A stretch of DNA of 64,000 nucleotides from Acidiphilium sp. PA (GTDB taxonomy: Bacteria; Pseudomonadota; Alphaproteobacteria; Acetobacterales; Acetobacteraceae). The stretch spans positions 1 to 64,000 of the forward strand of contig NZ_JAIMBY010000007.1 of assembly GCF_026191915.1 (NCBI RefSeq), read 5' to 3'. How positions within the stretch are numbered: position 1 is the stretch's first letter; the number at the start of each line of letters is the position of its first letter. Made by a program: the position numbers and the translations under genes. Below, in pieces: positions 54,235-62,250 of the stretch. A model generated the notes under the pieces. That model worked only from the letters and a program-made list of their open reading frames with translations, searched no databases and was not told the DNA's origin.

Positions 54235-56827
54235 CGGTGGCGGGGGTTGCCGTGCGGCGGGTCAGGACGGCGAGCAGCGCAGGCAGGAAGACGAAGGTGG
54301 CGATCAGCACGGCGGCCAGGCTGAGCAGCAGCAGTTCGCCGAGGCTCGCGGTGCCGCGATCGTGCGAGGCGGCCAGCGAGCCGAAGGCGGTGCCGGTGGT
54401 CAGCGCCGAGAACAGCACGGCGCGCGCGGTGGCCGAGCCGAGCAGATTGCGCATGCCGGCGCGCCAGTTCATCACGAAATAGACGTTGAACGAGACGCCG
54501 ACGCCGAGCAGCAGGGGGAGTGCGATGATGTTCGCATAGTCGAGCTGCATGCCGGCGAGCCGGGCGAACAGCGCGGTGAGCAGCGCGGACAGGGCGAGGG
54601 TGGCCACCACCAGGGCCGAATCGCGCACCGAGCGCAGGAAGATCATCAGGATGATCGCGATCGCGATCGCCCCCAGCAGCGCGGCTTCACGGAAGGCGCC
54701 GAGGATGGTTTTCGCGGTGGCGACGGTGGTTGCCGCAGGGCCTGCGAGCACCGGCACGATGGTCTGGGCGGCGGCGACGAATTTCCACAATCCGGCCGAT
54801 GTCTGGGCCGCGGCGGTCGGGATGATCTGCAGGCGCACCCGGCCATCCGGCAGGAACCAGTCCTGTTTCAGATCGGGTGGCAGGTTGGCCAGCGTGATGC
54901 GCTGGGCGGAGAGCGCATCGTTCAGCCGGGCCAGCTCGCCGGGCAGGTATTTCACAAGGGCCGCGTTGGCGGCGAGGAGCCGGGCGTCCGATGCGGTTTT
55001 CAACCGCTCCAGCGCCTGGCCGATGCCGAGCAAGGGAGCGTTTTTCGGCAGTCTGGTGGCGATGGCCGCGATTTCACCGGCGGCCTTGGCCGCGGCTTCA
55101 CGCAGGCGGGCGGCGGTGACCGGCGGTGGCGTGCCGCCCGACAGCGAAGGGGCGAGGATCTGCTGGGTCTGGGCGATCATCGCGAGTTTTGCGGTCTGTT
55201 TCGTGGGCACGAAGGTCGCGCCCGAGATCACCTGTGCGACTTCGGGGAGTTTGCCGAACCGGGCGGCGAGCGCCTTTGCCGCCGGCAGATTGGGCGCAAG
55301 AGCGTCGATGTAGAACGGGTTGGTGACCGATTTGCCGAGCAGGGATCGCAGCGTGCGCATCGCTTCGGTGTTCGGATTCTGGGTGTCGAGCGGGTTGGCG
55401 TCGAAATGGATGGTGGCGAGCGAGACGATGCCGGCGATGGCGAGGATGCCGAAACCGGCGAGGACCGGTTTGCGGTGCCGGTTCACCGCACGATCCGCGC
55501 GGTCGCCCAGCGGAAAGCCGATCCGCGCGGGCTCGCCGCGCGGCCGGGTGAGCGCGAGCAGGGCGGGCAGGAAGGTTATGGTGCAGACGAAAGCGATGAG
55601 CATGCCGATGCCGGCGATCTCGCCGAGCTCGGCGACACCGATGAAACTGGTCGGGGCGAAGGCGAGAAAGCCGCAGGCGGTCGCAACCGAGGCCAGGGCG
55701 ATCTGGGTGCCGGCCTCGTTGGCGGCTTCGATCATGGCGAGGGCGGGATCGGTGATGCGGGTGCGCACGTCACGCAGGCGGACGCAGAACTGGATCGCGA
55801 AATCGACCGCGAGGCCGACGAACAGGATGGCGAAGGCGACCGAGATCAGGTTGAGCGTGCCGATGGCGAGGGCGGCGAAACTGACCGTGAGGAGCAGGCC
55901 CGCGATCAGGGTCGCGAGGATCGGCACGATCATCCGCCAGGACCGCACCGCGAGGATCAGCCAGAGGGTGATCAGCGCCACGCTGATGACGAGACCGAGC
56001 ACGAGACCTTGGGTGAGGCTTGCGAATTGTTCATCCGAGAGGGGTATCTGGCCGGTGTAGTTGACGGTCGCCTCGCCCGAGCGGACGCTGGGGAGCGAGG
56101 CGGCGATGCGGCGGAGGGCTGCGGTCGCCGCCCCGCCCGGCTGCAACGTGCCGTGGTCGAGCACCGGGTGGATCAGCACGAAGCGGACATCGCCCTGTTC
56201 GGCGGCGACACCGGGGGTGAGCAGCGCCTGCCAGGAAATCGGTTTGGGATGCCCCGCGGCGGCCTGTTCGATCGCGCTCTGGAAACTTTTCAACTGGGCG
56301 GCGTAGGGGGTCAGATTGGCCTGGCCGGCACCGACGCCGACCGCCATCAGATCGAGCGCCTTGAACAGGCCGGCGGCCGAGGGATCTGCCGAGAGCTGGC
56401 CCAGAAAGGGCTGCGCCGTGACGATCGAGTTGAGCAGGGTGGCCAACTGGTCCGGCGGTAGCAACAGCAAGCCGTCTTCGCGGTAGAACCGGCCGGTGCC
56501 GGGGCGGCTGACGTCCTTGAAATGGGTTTTGTCGGCGGCGATGCGGTCGGCCAGCGCCTTGGCCGTGGCGTCGGCACCTTCGGGCGTCGCATCCCGGACC
56601 ACCGCCACGATCAGATCGTTGAACTGGGGGAATGCCTTGTCGAACACGATCTGTTCCTGCCGCCAGGGGAGTGAGCGGGCGAACAGATGGTCGGTATTGG
56701 TGTCGATGCCGAGATGCGAGCGCGCGTAGCCCAGCCCGAGCAGCAGCAGTACGGCGTAGAGGGCGAGCACGGCGACCGCATGCCGGCGGCTGCTTCCCAC
56801 AAGTGAAACGATCAGTTTCTGCATCAA
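54224..56827 (-). CDS. hpnN: Hopanoid-associated RND transporter HpnN
   Basis: The 867-residue RND/MMPL transporter has an N-terminal membrane anchor (residues 15-35) and a first periplasmic domain beginning HLGIDTNTDHLFARSLPWRQEQIVFDKAFPQFNDLIVAVV, typical of HpnN. A first bundle of helices from about residue 270 includes FVGLAVDFAIQFCVRLRDVRTR. A second periplasmic domain and a second helix bundle end with FVFLPALLAVLTRR. HpnN moves hopanoids to the outer membrane. Other hpn genes are not in this window. Confidence 0.9.
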   Translation of the reverse strand: MMQKLIVSLVGSSRRHAVAVLALYAVLLLLGLGYARSHLGIDTNTDHLFARSLPWRQEQIVFDKAFPQFNDLIVAVVRDATPEGADATAKALADRIAADKTHFKDVSRPGTGRFYREDGLLLLPPDQLATLLNSIVTAQPFLGQLSADPSAAGLFKALDLMAVGVGAGQANLTPYAAQLKSFQSAIEQAAAGHPKPISWQALLTPGVAAEQGDVRFVLIHPVLDHGTLQPGGAATAALRRIAASLPSVRSGEATVNYTGQIPLSDEQFASLTQGLVLGLVISVALITLWLILAVRSWRMIVPILATLIAGLLLTVSFAALAIGTLNLISVAFAILFVGLAVDFAIQFCVRLRDVRTRITDPALAMIEAANEAGTQIALASVATACGFLAFAPTSFIGVAELGEIAGIGMLIAFVCTITFLPALLALTRPRGEPARIGFPLGDRADRAVNRHRKPVLAGFGILAIAGIVSLATIHFDANPLDTQNPNTEAMRTLRSLLGKSVTNPFYIDALAPNLPAAKALAARFGKLPEVAQVISGATFVPTKQTAKLAMIAQTQQILAPSLSGGTPPPVTAARLREAAAKAAGEIAAIATRLPKNAPLLGIGQALERLKTASDARLLAANAALVKYLPGELARLNDALSAQRITLANLPPDLKQDWFLPDGRVRLQIIPTAAAQTSAGLWKFVAAAQTIVPVLAGPAATTVATAKTILGAFREAALLGAIAIAIILMIFLRSVRDSALVVATLALSALLTALFARLAGMQLDYANIIALPLLLGVGVSFNVYFVMNWRAGMRNLLGSATARAVLFSALTTGTAFGSLAASHDRGTASLGELLLLSLAAVLIATFVFLPALLAVLTRRTATPATDEP

Positions 56828-56917
56828 ATGATCCCGATATATGCCCGATCTACATAGGGCAAAACAACCGCTCGACCAGCATCGCGCGCCGCACCGCCGG
56901 CGTGGGGGCGTGGGTTC
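56828..56917. other. Short gap, likely hpnN promoter
   Basis: This 90-bp stretch is upstream of hpnN and downstream of the TAXI protein gene. It includes the AT-rich segment GGCATATATCGGGATCAT on the minus strand, which may hold a -10 region. Nothing else is recognised. Confidence 0.3.
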
Positions 56918-57910
56918 TCAGCTGCGAACCAGGCGGGCCGGTGCGGCAAACCCGTGACGGCGCAAGGCCATGGCGGCGCCGGGGTGGATCAGGACCGGGC
57001 TGCTGGCGTCGATCCAGCCATTCTTGATCGTCATGGCATCGGGGGGCAGGCCGGTCGCGCGCATGGCGCCCTGGTCGCTCAGGGCCGCCTCGGTCAGCTG
57101 GGCGACCAGCTGGTCGGGCAGGTCGGCGCGGCCGATCGCGATCGCGTCCGAGCCGATGGTGGAAACCGCCGCGGTCTGATGCGGCAGGCTGGCGTGGGGA
57201 ATGATGGTGCGCCCCATCCCCGGCAGGCGTGCCATGGCGGTCTGCTGCGCCTTGGTCACGCCAAGCAGGATGAAACCGCCTTTGCCGGCTGCATCGCGGA
57301 GGGCCGGCAGCGGCGTCGGGCCGAAAAACGCACAGGCGTCGAGTTTGCGACGGAGCAGCAGCTCGATCTGTTCGGTGTAGAGACCGGTGATGGCGAGGTT
57401 TGGCGTGATGTGGGCGGCGGCGAGCAGGGCGGGGGTCAGCACCGCGCTTGCGCCGCCGGCCGGGCCGACCCCGATCGGGCGGCCGGTTAGATCGGCCAGG
57501 CGTTTGACCGGTCCCTCGAGCAGGGCGATCACCTGCCAGCTGGCGGGAAAGATCGGAAACAGCGCGCGAAAACCGCGCAGGGTGACGCGCCCGGTCCAGG
57601 AGGCATTGCCCAGCCATGCCTGATCGGCCACCGCCAGCGTCGTCAGACCGAGTTGTGCGGCACCCTGTTCGACCAGCAGGATGTTGGCGGCGCTGCCGCC
57701 CGAGGCGCGGTAGGACAGGGTCACGGGGGCGGTGGCGCTGGCCGATTGGCCCCAGGCGGGGCCGTACAAGGCGAAACCGCCGCCGGGTTCACCGGTCGCC
57801 ATGGTCAGCGCCATGCGCGGCATGCCTGCCGCGGCGCGCCGGATGACACCGGCCGATGCCAGGGTGATGCCCGCGCCGAGGAATGATCGTCTGCGCCATG
57901 TCATTGCCAA
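56918..57910 (-). CDS. TAXI-family TRAP transporter solute-binding protein
   Basis: The 330-residue protein has a Tat-type signal (RRRSFLGAG at 6-14, hydrophobic region, cleavage near residue 28). The mature start LTMATGEPGGGFALYGPAWGQ, and YRASGGSAANILLVEQGAAQLGLTTLAVADQAW after it, are typical of TAXI receptors. Its ligand is unknown. No TRAP permease gene is adjacent, so it is an orphan receptor or serves a distant permease. Confidence 0.88.
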   Translation of the reverse strand: MAMTWRRRSFLGAGITLASAGVIRRAAAGMPRMALTMATGEPGGGFALYGPAWGQSASATAPVTLSYRASGGSAANILLVEQGAAQLGLTTLAVADQAWLGNASWTGRVTLRGFRALFPIFPASWQVIALLEGPVKRLADLTGRPIGVGPAGGASAVLTPALLAAAHITPNLAITGLYTEQIELLLRRKLDACAFFGPTPLPALRDAAGKGGFILLGVTKAQQTAMARLPGMGRTIIPHASLPHQTAAVSTIGSDAIAIGRADLPDQLVAQLTEAALSDQGAMRATGLPPDAMTIKNGWIDASSPVLIHPGAAMALRRHGFAAPARLVRS

Positions 57911-57949
57911 TGCCTCCCGATCTTCGTCATCGATGGCCCACGATTCTGG

Positions 57950-58900
57950 CTAGATCAGGGCACGCGCCCGCTCCAGACCAGCCAGCAGCGCGGTGCGGAT
58001 GCCGGGTTCCAGGGCGGAATGCCCGGCATCCGGCACGACGGTGAGCCGTGCGCCGGGCCAGGCGGCGGCGAGTTGGAAGGCGGTTTGCGGCGGGCAGATC
58101 ATGTCGTAGCGGCCCTGCACGATTTCGGCGGGGACGCGGGCGAGGCGGCCCATGTGCGCGAGCAGGCCGCCTTCCGGCAGGAACAGGCGATGGGCGAAAT
58201 AATGCGCCTCGATCCGTGCAAGGCCGATGGCGGTGCGGTCGTGCGCGAAGGCGGCGACGGTTTCGAAACTGGGCAGCAGCGTCGAGCATGAGCCTTCGTA
58301 GACCGACCATGCGCGGGCGGCCGGCACGTGGACGTCGGGGTTCGGATCGCAGAGGCGCTTGAGATAGCTGCCCAGCAGATCGCCCCGTTCGCCCGGGGGC
58401 AGAAAATTCAGCAGGGCCGCATGGGCATCGGGGAAGAATTGGGCGAGGCCGTGCAGGAACCAATCGACCTCGATCGGCCGGCCCAGAAAAATACCGCGCA
58501 GCACCATGCCCGCGACGCGTTCGGGGTGCGTCTGGCCGTAGGCGAGCGCCAGGGTCGAGCCCCAGGAACCGCCGAACAGGATGAAGCGGTCGATACCGTG
58601 GAACTGGCGGAGCGCCTCGATATCGGCGACCAGATCGGGGGTGGTGTTGGCCTGCAGCCCGCCCAGCGGCGTCGAGCGGCCGGCACCGCGTTGATCGAAG
58701 ATCACGACCCGCCAGATCGTGGGGTCGAAGAACCGCCGGTGCACGGCACCCGCGCCGGCGCCGGGGCCGCCGTGCAGGAACAGCACGGGCTTGCCGCGCG
58801 GATTGCCGACCTGCTCCCAATAGATGACATGGCCGCTGCCGACCGGCAGATAGCCGGTCTGATACGGGCCGATCTCGGGGAACAGGTCACCGCGCGGCAT
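57950..58900 (-). CDS. pip: Proline iminopeptidase
   Basis: The 316-residue alpha/beta-hydrolase releases N-terminal proline from peptides. Motifs are HGGPGAGAG (oxyanion region at 43-51), FDQRGAGRSTP, the nucleophile elbow GGSWGS with Ser112, and the C-terminal DAGHS histidine. PSFE and the EAHYF lid segment match the S33 family. It overlaps the aminotransferase gene by 14 bases. Confidence 0.93.
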   Translation of the reverse strand: MPRGDLFPEIGPYQTGYLPVGSGHVIYWEQVGNPRGKPVLFLHGGPGAGAGAVHRRFFDPTIWRVVIFDQRGAGRSTPLGGLQANTTPDLVADIEALRQFHGIDRFILFGGSWGSTLALAYGQTHPERVAGMVLRGIFLGRPIEVDWFLHGLAQFFPDAHAALLNFLPPGERGDLLGSYLKRLCDPNPDVHVPAARAWSVYEGSCSTLLPSFETVAAFAHDRTAIGLARIEAHYFAHRLFLPEGGLLAHMGRLARVPAEIVQGRYDMICPPQTAFQLAAAWPGARLTVVPDAGHSALEPGIRTALLAGLERARALI

Positions 58901-60038
58901 GCGCGCCCAATCCTTCGAACGCGGCGATCACGCGGGCCACCTGGGCATCGCTCAGGTCGGGGTGCAGCGGCAGGGCCATGATCCGGTTGGCGATCGCTTC
59001 GGACACCGGCAGGGCGACGCCATCATGCGCGCCGGCATAGGCGGGCTGGTGATGCAGCGGCTTGGGATAATAGATCGCGCTCGGCACGCCGTGCGCGCGC
59101 AGCACCTCCTGCGCCGCGGTGCGGGCTGTGCCATTCGCGAACAGCACGGCGTAGATCGCCCAGGCGCTCGTGCTGTCCGCGACGCGGGCGGGTATGGTGA
59201 CGTGGCGGGCGAGTCCCGCATCGTAGGCGCAGGCGATCGCCTCGCGCCGTGCGAGTTCCGCCTCGAAGGCCGGGAGCTTGGCCAGCAGCACGGCGGCCTG
59301 GATCGTGTCGAGCCGGCCGTTCATGCCGATCCGCTGCACGTCGTAGCGCGTGGTGCCCTCGCCATGGGTGCGCAGGCTGCGATAGAGCGCGGCGCGGTCG
59401 GCATCATCGGTGAACAGGGCGCCGCCGTCGCCATATGCGCCAAGCGGTTTGGAGGGGAAGAAACTTACCGCGGTCGCCTGCGCGGCGCGGCCAAGCCGTG
59501 CTCCGCCCAGCGCGGCGCCGAACGCCTGCGCGCAATCATCGAGCGTGAACAGATCGTGGCGGGACGCGATGTCGCGCAGGCGCGGCCAGGGGGCCGGCTG
59601 GCCGAACAGATCGACGCCGATGACGGCGCGGGGGCGCAGGCCGCGCCGGGCGGCATCGCCGATGCGCTGTTCCAGATGGTCGGGGTCGATCTGGAAGGTT
59701 GCCGCGTCGATATCGACAAAAACGGGCGTGGCCCCGAGCAGCAGGGGCACTTCGGCGGTGGCGGTGTAGGTGAACGCGGGCAGGAAGACCGCATCGCCGC
59801 GCCCGATGCCTTCCGCCATCATCGCGATCTGCAGCGCATCGGTGCCGGAGCTGACGCTGACGCAATGCGCCGCGCCGCAGAAGGCGGCGAGCTGGGTTTC
59901 GAGCGCGGCGACCTCGGGTCCGAGGATGAACTGGCCATGCGCCATCACCGCATCGATCCGCGCGCGCAACGCCGGCCCGAGGCGGGCCTGTTGGGCCTTG
60001 AGATCGAGAAACGGGATCGGCGGCTCTACGATATCCAT
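58887..60038 (-). CDS. DegT/DnrJ/EryC1/StrS sugar aminotransferase
   Basis: The 383-residue PLP enzyme has IPFLDLKAQQ at the start, SSGTDALQIAMMA near 63-75, LDDCAQAFGA near 166-175 and the PLP lysine Lys197 in SFFPSKPLGAYGDGG. It transaminates keto-sugar nucleotides for surface glycans; WecE- or PglE/PseC-like activity is possible. Upstream lies a capD-like sugar dehydratase, a natural partner producing a 4-keto sugar. The exact sugar is unknown. Confidence 0.92.
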   Translation of the reverse strand: MDIVEPPIPFLDLKAQQARLGPALRARIDAVMAHGQFILGPEVAALETQLAAFCGAAHCVSVSSGTDALQIAMMAEGIGRGDAVFLPAFTYTATAEVPLLLGATPVFVDIDAATFQIDPDHLEQRIGDAARRGLRPRAVIGVDLFGQPAPWPRLRDIASRHDLFTLDDCAQAFGAALGGARLGRAAQATAVSFFPSKPLGAYGDGGALFTDDADRAALYRSLRTHGEGTTRYDVQRIGMNGRLDTIQAAVLLAKLPAFEAELARREAIACAYDAGLARHVTIPARVADSTSAWAIYAVLFANGTARTAAQEVLRAHGVPSAIYYPKPLHHQPAYAGAHDGVALPVSEAIANRIMALPLHPDLSDAQVARVIAAFEGLGAHAAR

Positions 60039-60110
60039 ACGAATGCCTTATGGAAGGGCGGCAGCCAAGGCAAGCACAGCGTGCGGGAATTGGGCCGCGG
60101 GCGCCGTTTT
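60039..60110. other. Short gap between polysaccharide genes
   Basis: This 72-bp stretch lies between the capD-like gene and the aminotransferase, both minus strand. It is short enough for co-transcription; no hairpin or promoter is recognised. Confidence 0.35.
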
Positions 60111-61997
60111 TCAGCCGTGCGCCTGGGCGGCATCCGGGCTGAACTCCGGGATCAGACGGCGCAACAGGGCGATCCCCGCCGCGGCATCGCCCCGGTCGAC
60201 GATGGCGCCGACCTCGTCGAGCGCGCGGCCGATGATGGCGGCGTCGGCGACGCGGGGGGCGGCCATCAGCAGGCCGGGGAAGCCGGTTTCGATCGGTTTT
60301 TCGGCGCCGTGGAACAATTCCTCGAACAGTTTCTCGCCGGGCCGCAGACCGGTGAACTGCACCGCGACATCGAGATCGACGCGCAACCCGGCAAGGCGGA
60401 TCATCTGCCGGGCGAGATCGACGATTTTGACCGGCTCGCCCATATCGAGGACGAAAATACCGCCGCCGTCGACCGGCAGGGCCGCGCCTGACGCACCGAC
60501 GACGGACGCCTGCAACACGAGCGCGACCGCTTCGCGCACCGTCATGAAATAGCGCCGCATGTCCGGGTGCGTGACGGTCAGCGGGCCCCCGCGCGCCAGC
60601 TGGCGGCGAAACAGCGGCACCACCGAGCCGGTCGAGCCGAGCACGTTGCCGAAGCGTACCGTGACGATCTTCATCGATTTGCGCTGGCGGGCCGCGACAT
60701 CGAGCCCCTGGGCATACATTTCGGCGAGCCGCTTCGAGGCGCCCATCACCGATGAGGGGTTCACCGCTTTGTCGGTCGAGATCAGGACCATCAGTGCGGC
60801 ACCGGCTGTGCGGGCGGCATCCGCCACGTTGCGGGTGCCGAGCGCATTGGTCGCGAGGCCCTCCAGCGGGTTGGCCTCGACGATCGGCACGTGTTTCAGC
60901 GCGGCGGCGTGGAACACGAGGTCGGGCCGGACCCTGGTGCAGACCTGCTCGATGCGCGGCCGGTCGCGGACATCCGCGATGATCGCTTCCCGCGCGAGCG
61001 CAGGAACAGATTCGGAGATTTCGAGATCGATCTGCCAGAGGGCGAATTCGCTGGAATCGAGCAGCACCAGCAGCGCCGGGCCGAACCCCGCGACCTGGCG
61101 CACCAGTTCCGCCCCGATCGAGCCGCCGGCGCCGGTGATCAGCACGCGCTGCCCCTGGATCAGCCGGGCCATGCCCTCGCGATCGAGCGCCACTTGCGGG
61201 CGGTTCAATAAATCCTCGATCGCGATCGGGCGCAGCGAGGCCTCGCCGGCCAGCGTGGGGGCCAGCGCCGTCGGGCTCGGTGCGCGGGCGACGCGCAGGC
61301 CCCGCGCCTCGGCCGCCGCCATGATGGCGCGCAGATCGGCACCGATGATCTCGCTGCTCGCGACGATCAGCAGCGATGGCGCCTGATCAGCCGTGGTGAG
61401 ACGGTCTAGCACGCCATCGAGTGCCGCCACGGTGCCGAGGATCGGCACATTGTGGATCCGCCGGCCGGTTTCGCGGCCCGAGACCGAGAGCAGCCCGACC
61501 ACCAGCAGGCGCCGCTTCGCCTCGCGCGCCAAGGCGGCCAGAAACAGTTCGGCGCCCTCGCCATCGCCGAGCAGCAGGGCGCGTTCGGCATCGTCGTCGG
61601 GGAGTTCGCGGGGGGCGCGGGCGATGCGGTAGAGCAGGCGCGGCGCGGTCAGGCCGAGCGCGAAGGTGAGGACGAGCAACACCGGAAAACTGGCCGATGG
61701 CAACGGCGCGCCGACCCCGACCAGCAGCAGGATGATGAGGATCGCGGCGAGGGCGGCGATGGCACCGATCGCGGTGAGGTCGGGCAGGGAGGTAAACCGC
61801 CAATGCTGGCGCGCCAGGCCGAACGGCACGCCGATCAGCCAGATCGCCGCCGCGCCGGCCAGGGGCAGCGCCGCCGGATTGGGCATCGGGTGCGCAGGGT
61901 TTGCCAGCCAGCCGGCGGCGATGACCGCGAGGGCGGCCAGCAGACCGTCGAGAGCGAAATTCACCGCGATGCGGAACTGGCTGCGACCGAAGATCAT
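60111..61997 (-). CDS. Membrane-bound nucleoside-sugar 4,6-dehydratase (CapD/WbpM-like)
   Basis: The 628-residue protein has four N-terminal transmembrane segments (about 9-31, 44-63, 74-95 and 104-122) and a CoA-binding-like Rossmann domain. The C-terminal SDR domain has TGAGGSIGAELV (288-299), STDKAVNPSSVMGASKRLAEM and VTVRFGNVLGSTGSVVPLF. Relatives dehydrate UDP-GlcNAc to the 4-keto-6-deoxy sugar at the inner membrane for O-antigen or capsule synthesis. It lies upstream of the DegT aminotransferase. Confidence 0.93.
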   Translation of the reverse strand: MIFGRSQFRIAVNFALDGLLAALAVIAAGWLANPAHPMPNPAALPLAGAAAIWLIGVPFGLARQHWRFTSLPDLTAIGAIAALAAILIILLLVGVGAPLPSASFPVLLVLTFALGLTAPRLLYRIARAPRELPDDDAERALLLGDGEGAELFLAALAREAKRRLLVVGLLSVSGRETGRRIHNVPILGTVAALDGVLDRLTTADQAPSLLIVASSEIIGADLRAIMAAAEARGLRVARAPSPTALAPTLAGEASLRPIAIEDLLNRPQVALDREGMARLIQGQRVLITGAGGSIGAELVRQVAGFGPALLVLLDSSEFALWQIDLEISESVPALAREAIIADVRDRPRIEQVCTRVRPDLVFHAAALKHVPIVEANPLEGLATNALGTRNVADAARTAGAALMVLISTDKAVNPSSVMGASKRLAEMYAQGLDVAARQRKSMKIVTVRFGNVLGSTGSVVPLFRRQLARGGPLTVTHPDMRRYFMTVREAVALVLQASVVGASGAALPVDGGGIFVLDMGEPVKIVDLARQMIRLAGLRVDLDVAVQFTGLRPGEKLFEELFHGAEKPIETGFPGLLMAAPRVADAAIIGRALDEVGAIVDRGDAAAGIALLRRLIPEFSPDAAQAHG

Positions 61998-62053
61998 GAT
62001 GGGGGTGCTTAGCTTAAACCGGTTGGTTCGTCATTGGGCGGGTTGTGAGGAGG

Positions 62054-62185
62054 GGAAGGCTTCTTTTTTGGAAAAAAGAAGCAAAAAACTTTCTGACCCT
62101 GGGGCACGGGCGTTTGAAGCGGCACGGGCCTAAATTAACAAAGTTTTTTTGCTTCTTTTTTGTTCACAAAAAAGAAGGCTCTTGC
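62054..62185. repeat. Full-length dispersed T/A-hairpin element (copy H)
   Basis: The left arm is at about 62056-62093 and the right arm at about 62137-62185, with core GGGGCACGGGCGTTTGAAGC. The element separates the divergent capD-like and putA genes, so it lies in promoter space rather than at gene ends. Confidence 0.8.
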
Positions 62186-62201
62186 CTCCTCTTTTCCATA
62201 A

Positions 62202-62232
62202 GGTTAACCCTGATATCCAGAGCGGTTAACCC
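62202..62232. promoter_or_regulatory. Paired GGTTAACC sites upstream of putA
   Basis: GGTTAACCC occurs at 62202-62210 and again at 62224-62232, 22 bases apart centre to centre (about two helical turns), ending 18 bases before the putA ATG. GGTTAACC is itself a palindrome. PutA proteins with an RHH domain repress their own gene, so these are candidate PutA operators. Confidence 0.55.
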
Positions 62233-62250
62233 CAACTGCGGAGCGGTACG

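Noticed and set aside
24679-62185. T/A-hairpin elements as simple intrinsic terminators
   Set aside because: Copies also lie between divergent genes and within an operon, and each full copy has two inverted arms around a conserved core. Termination may be a side effect but does not explain their distribution.
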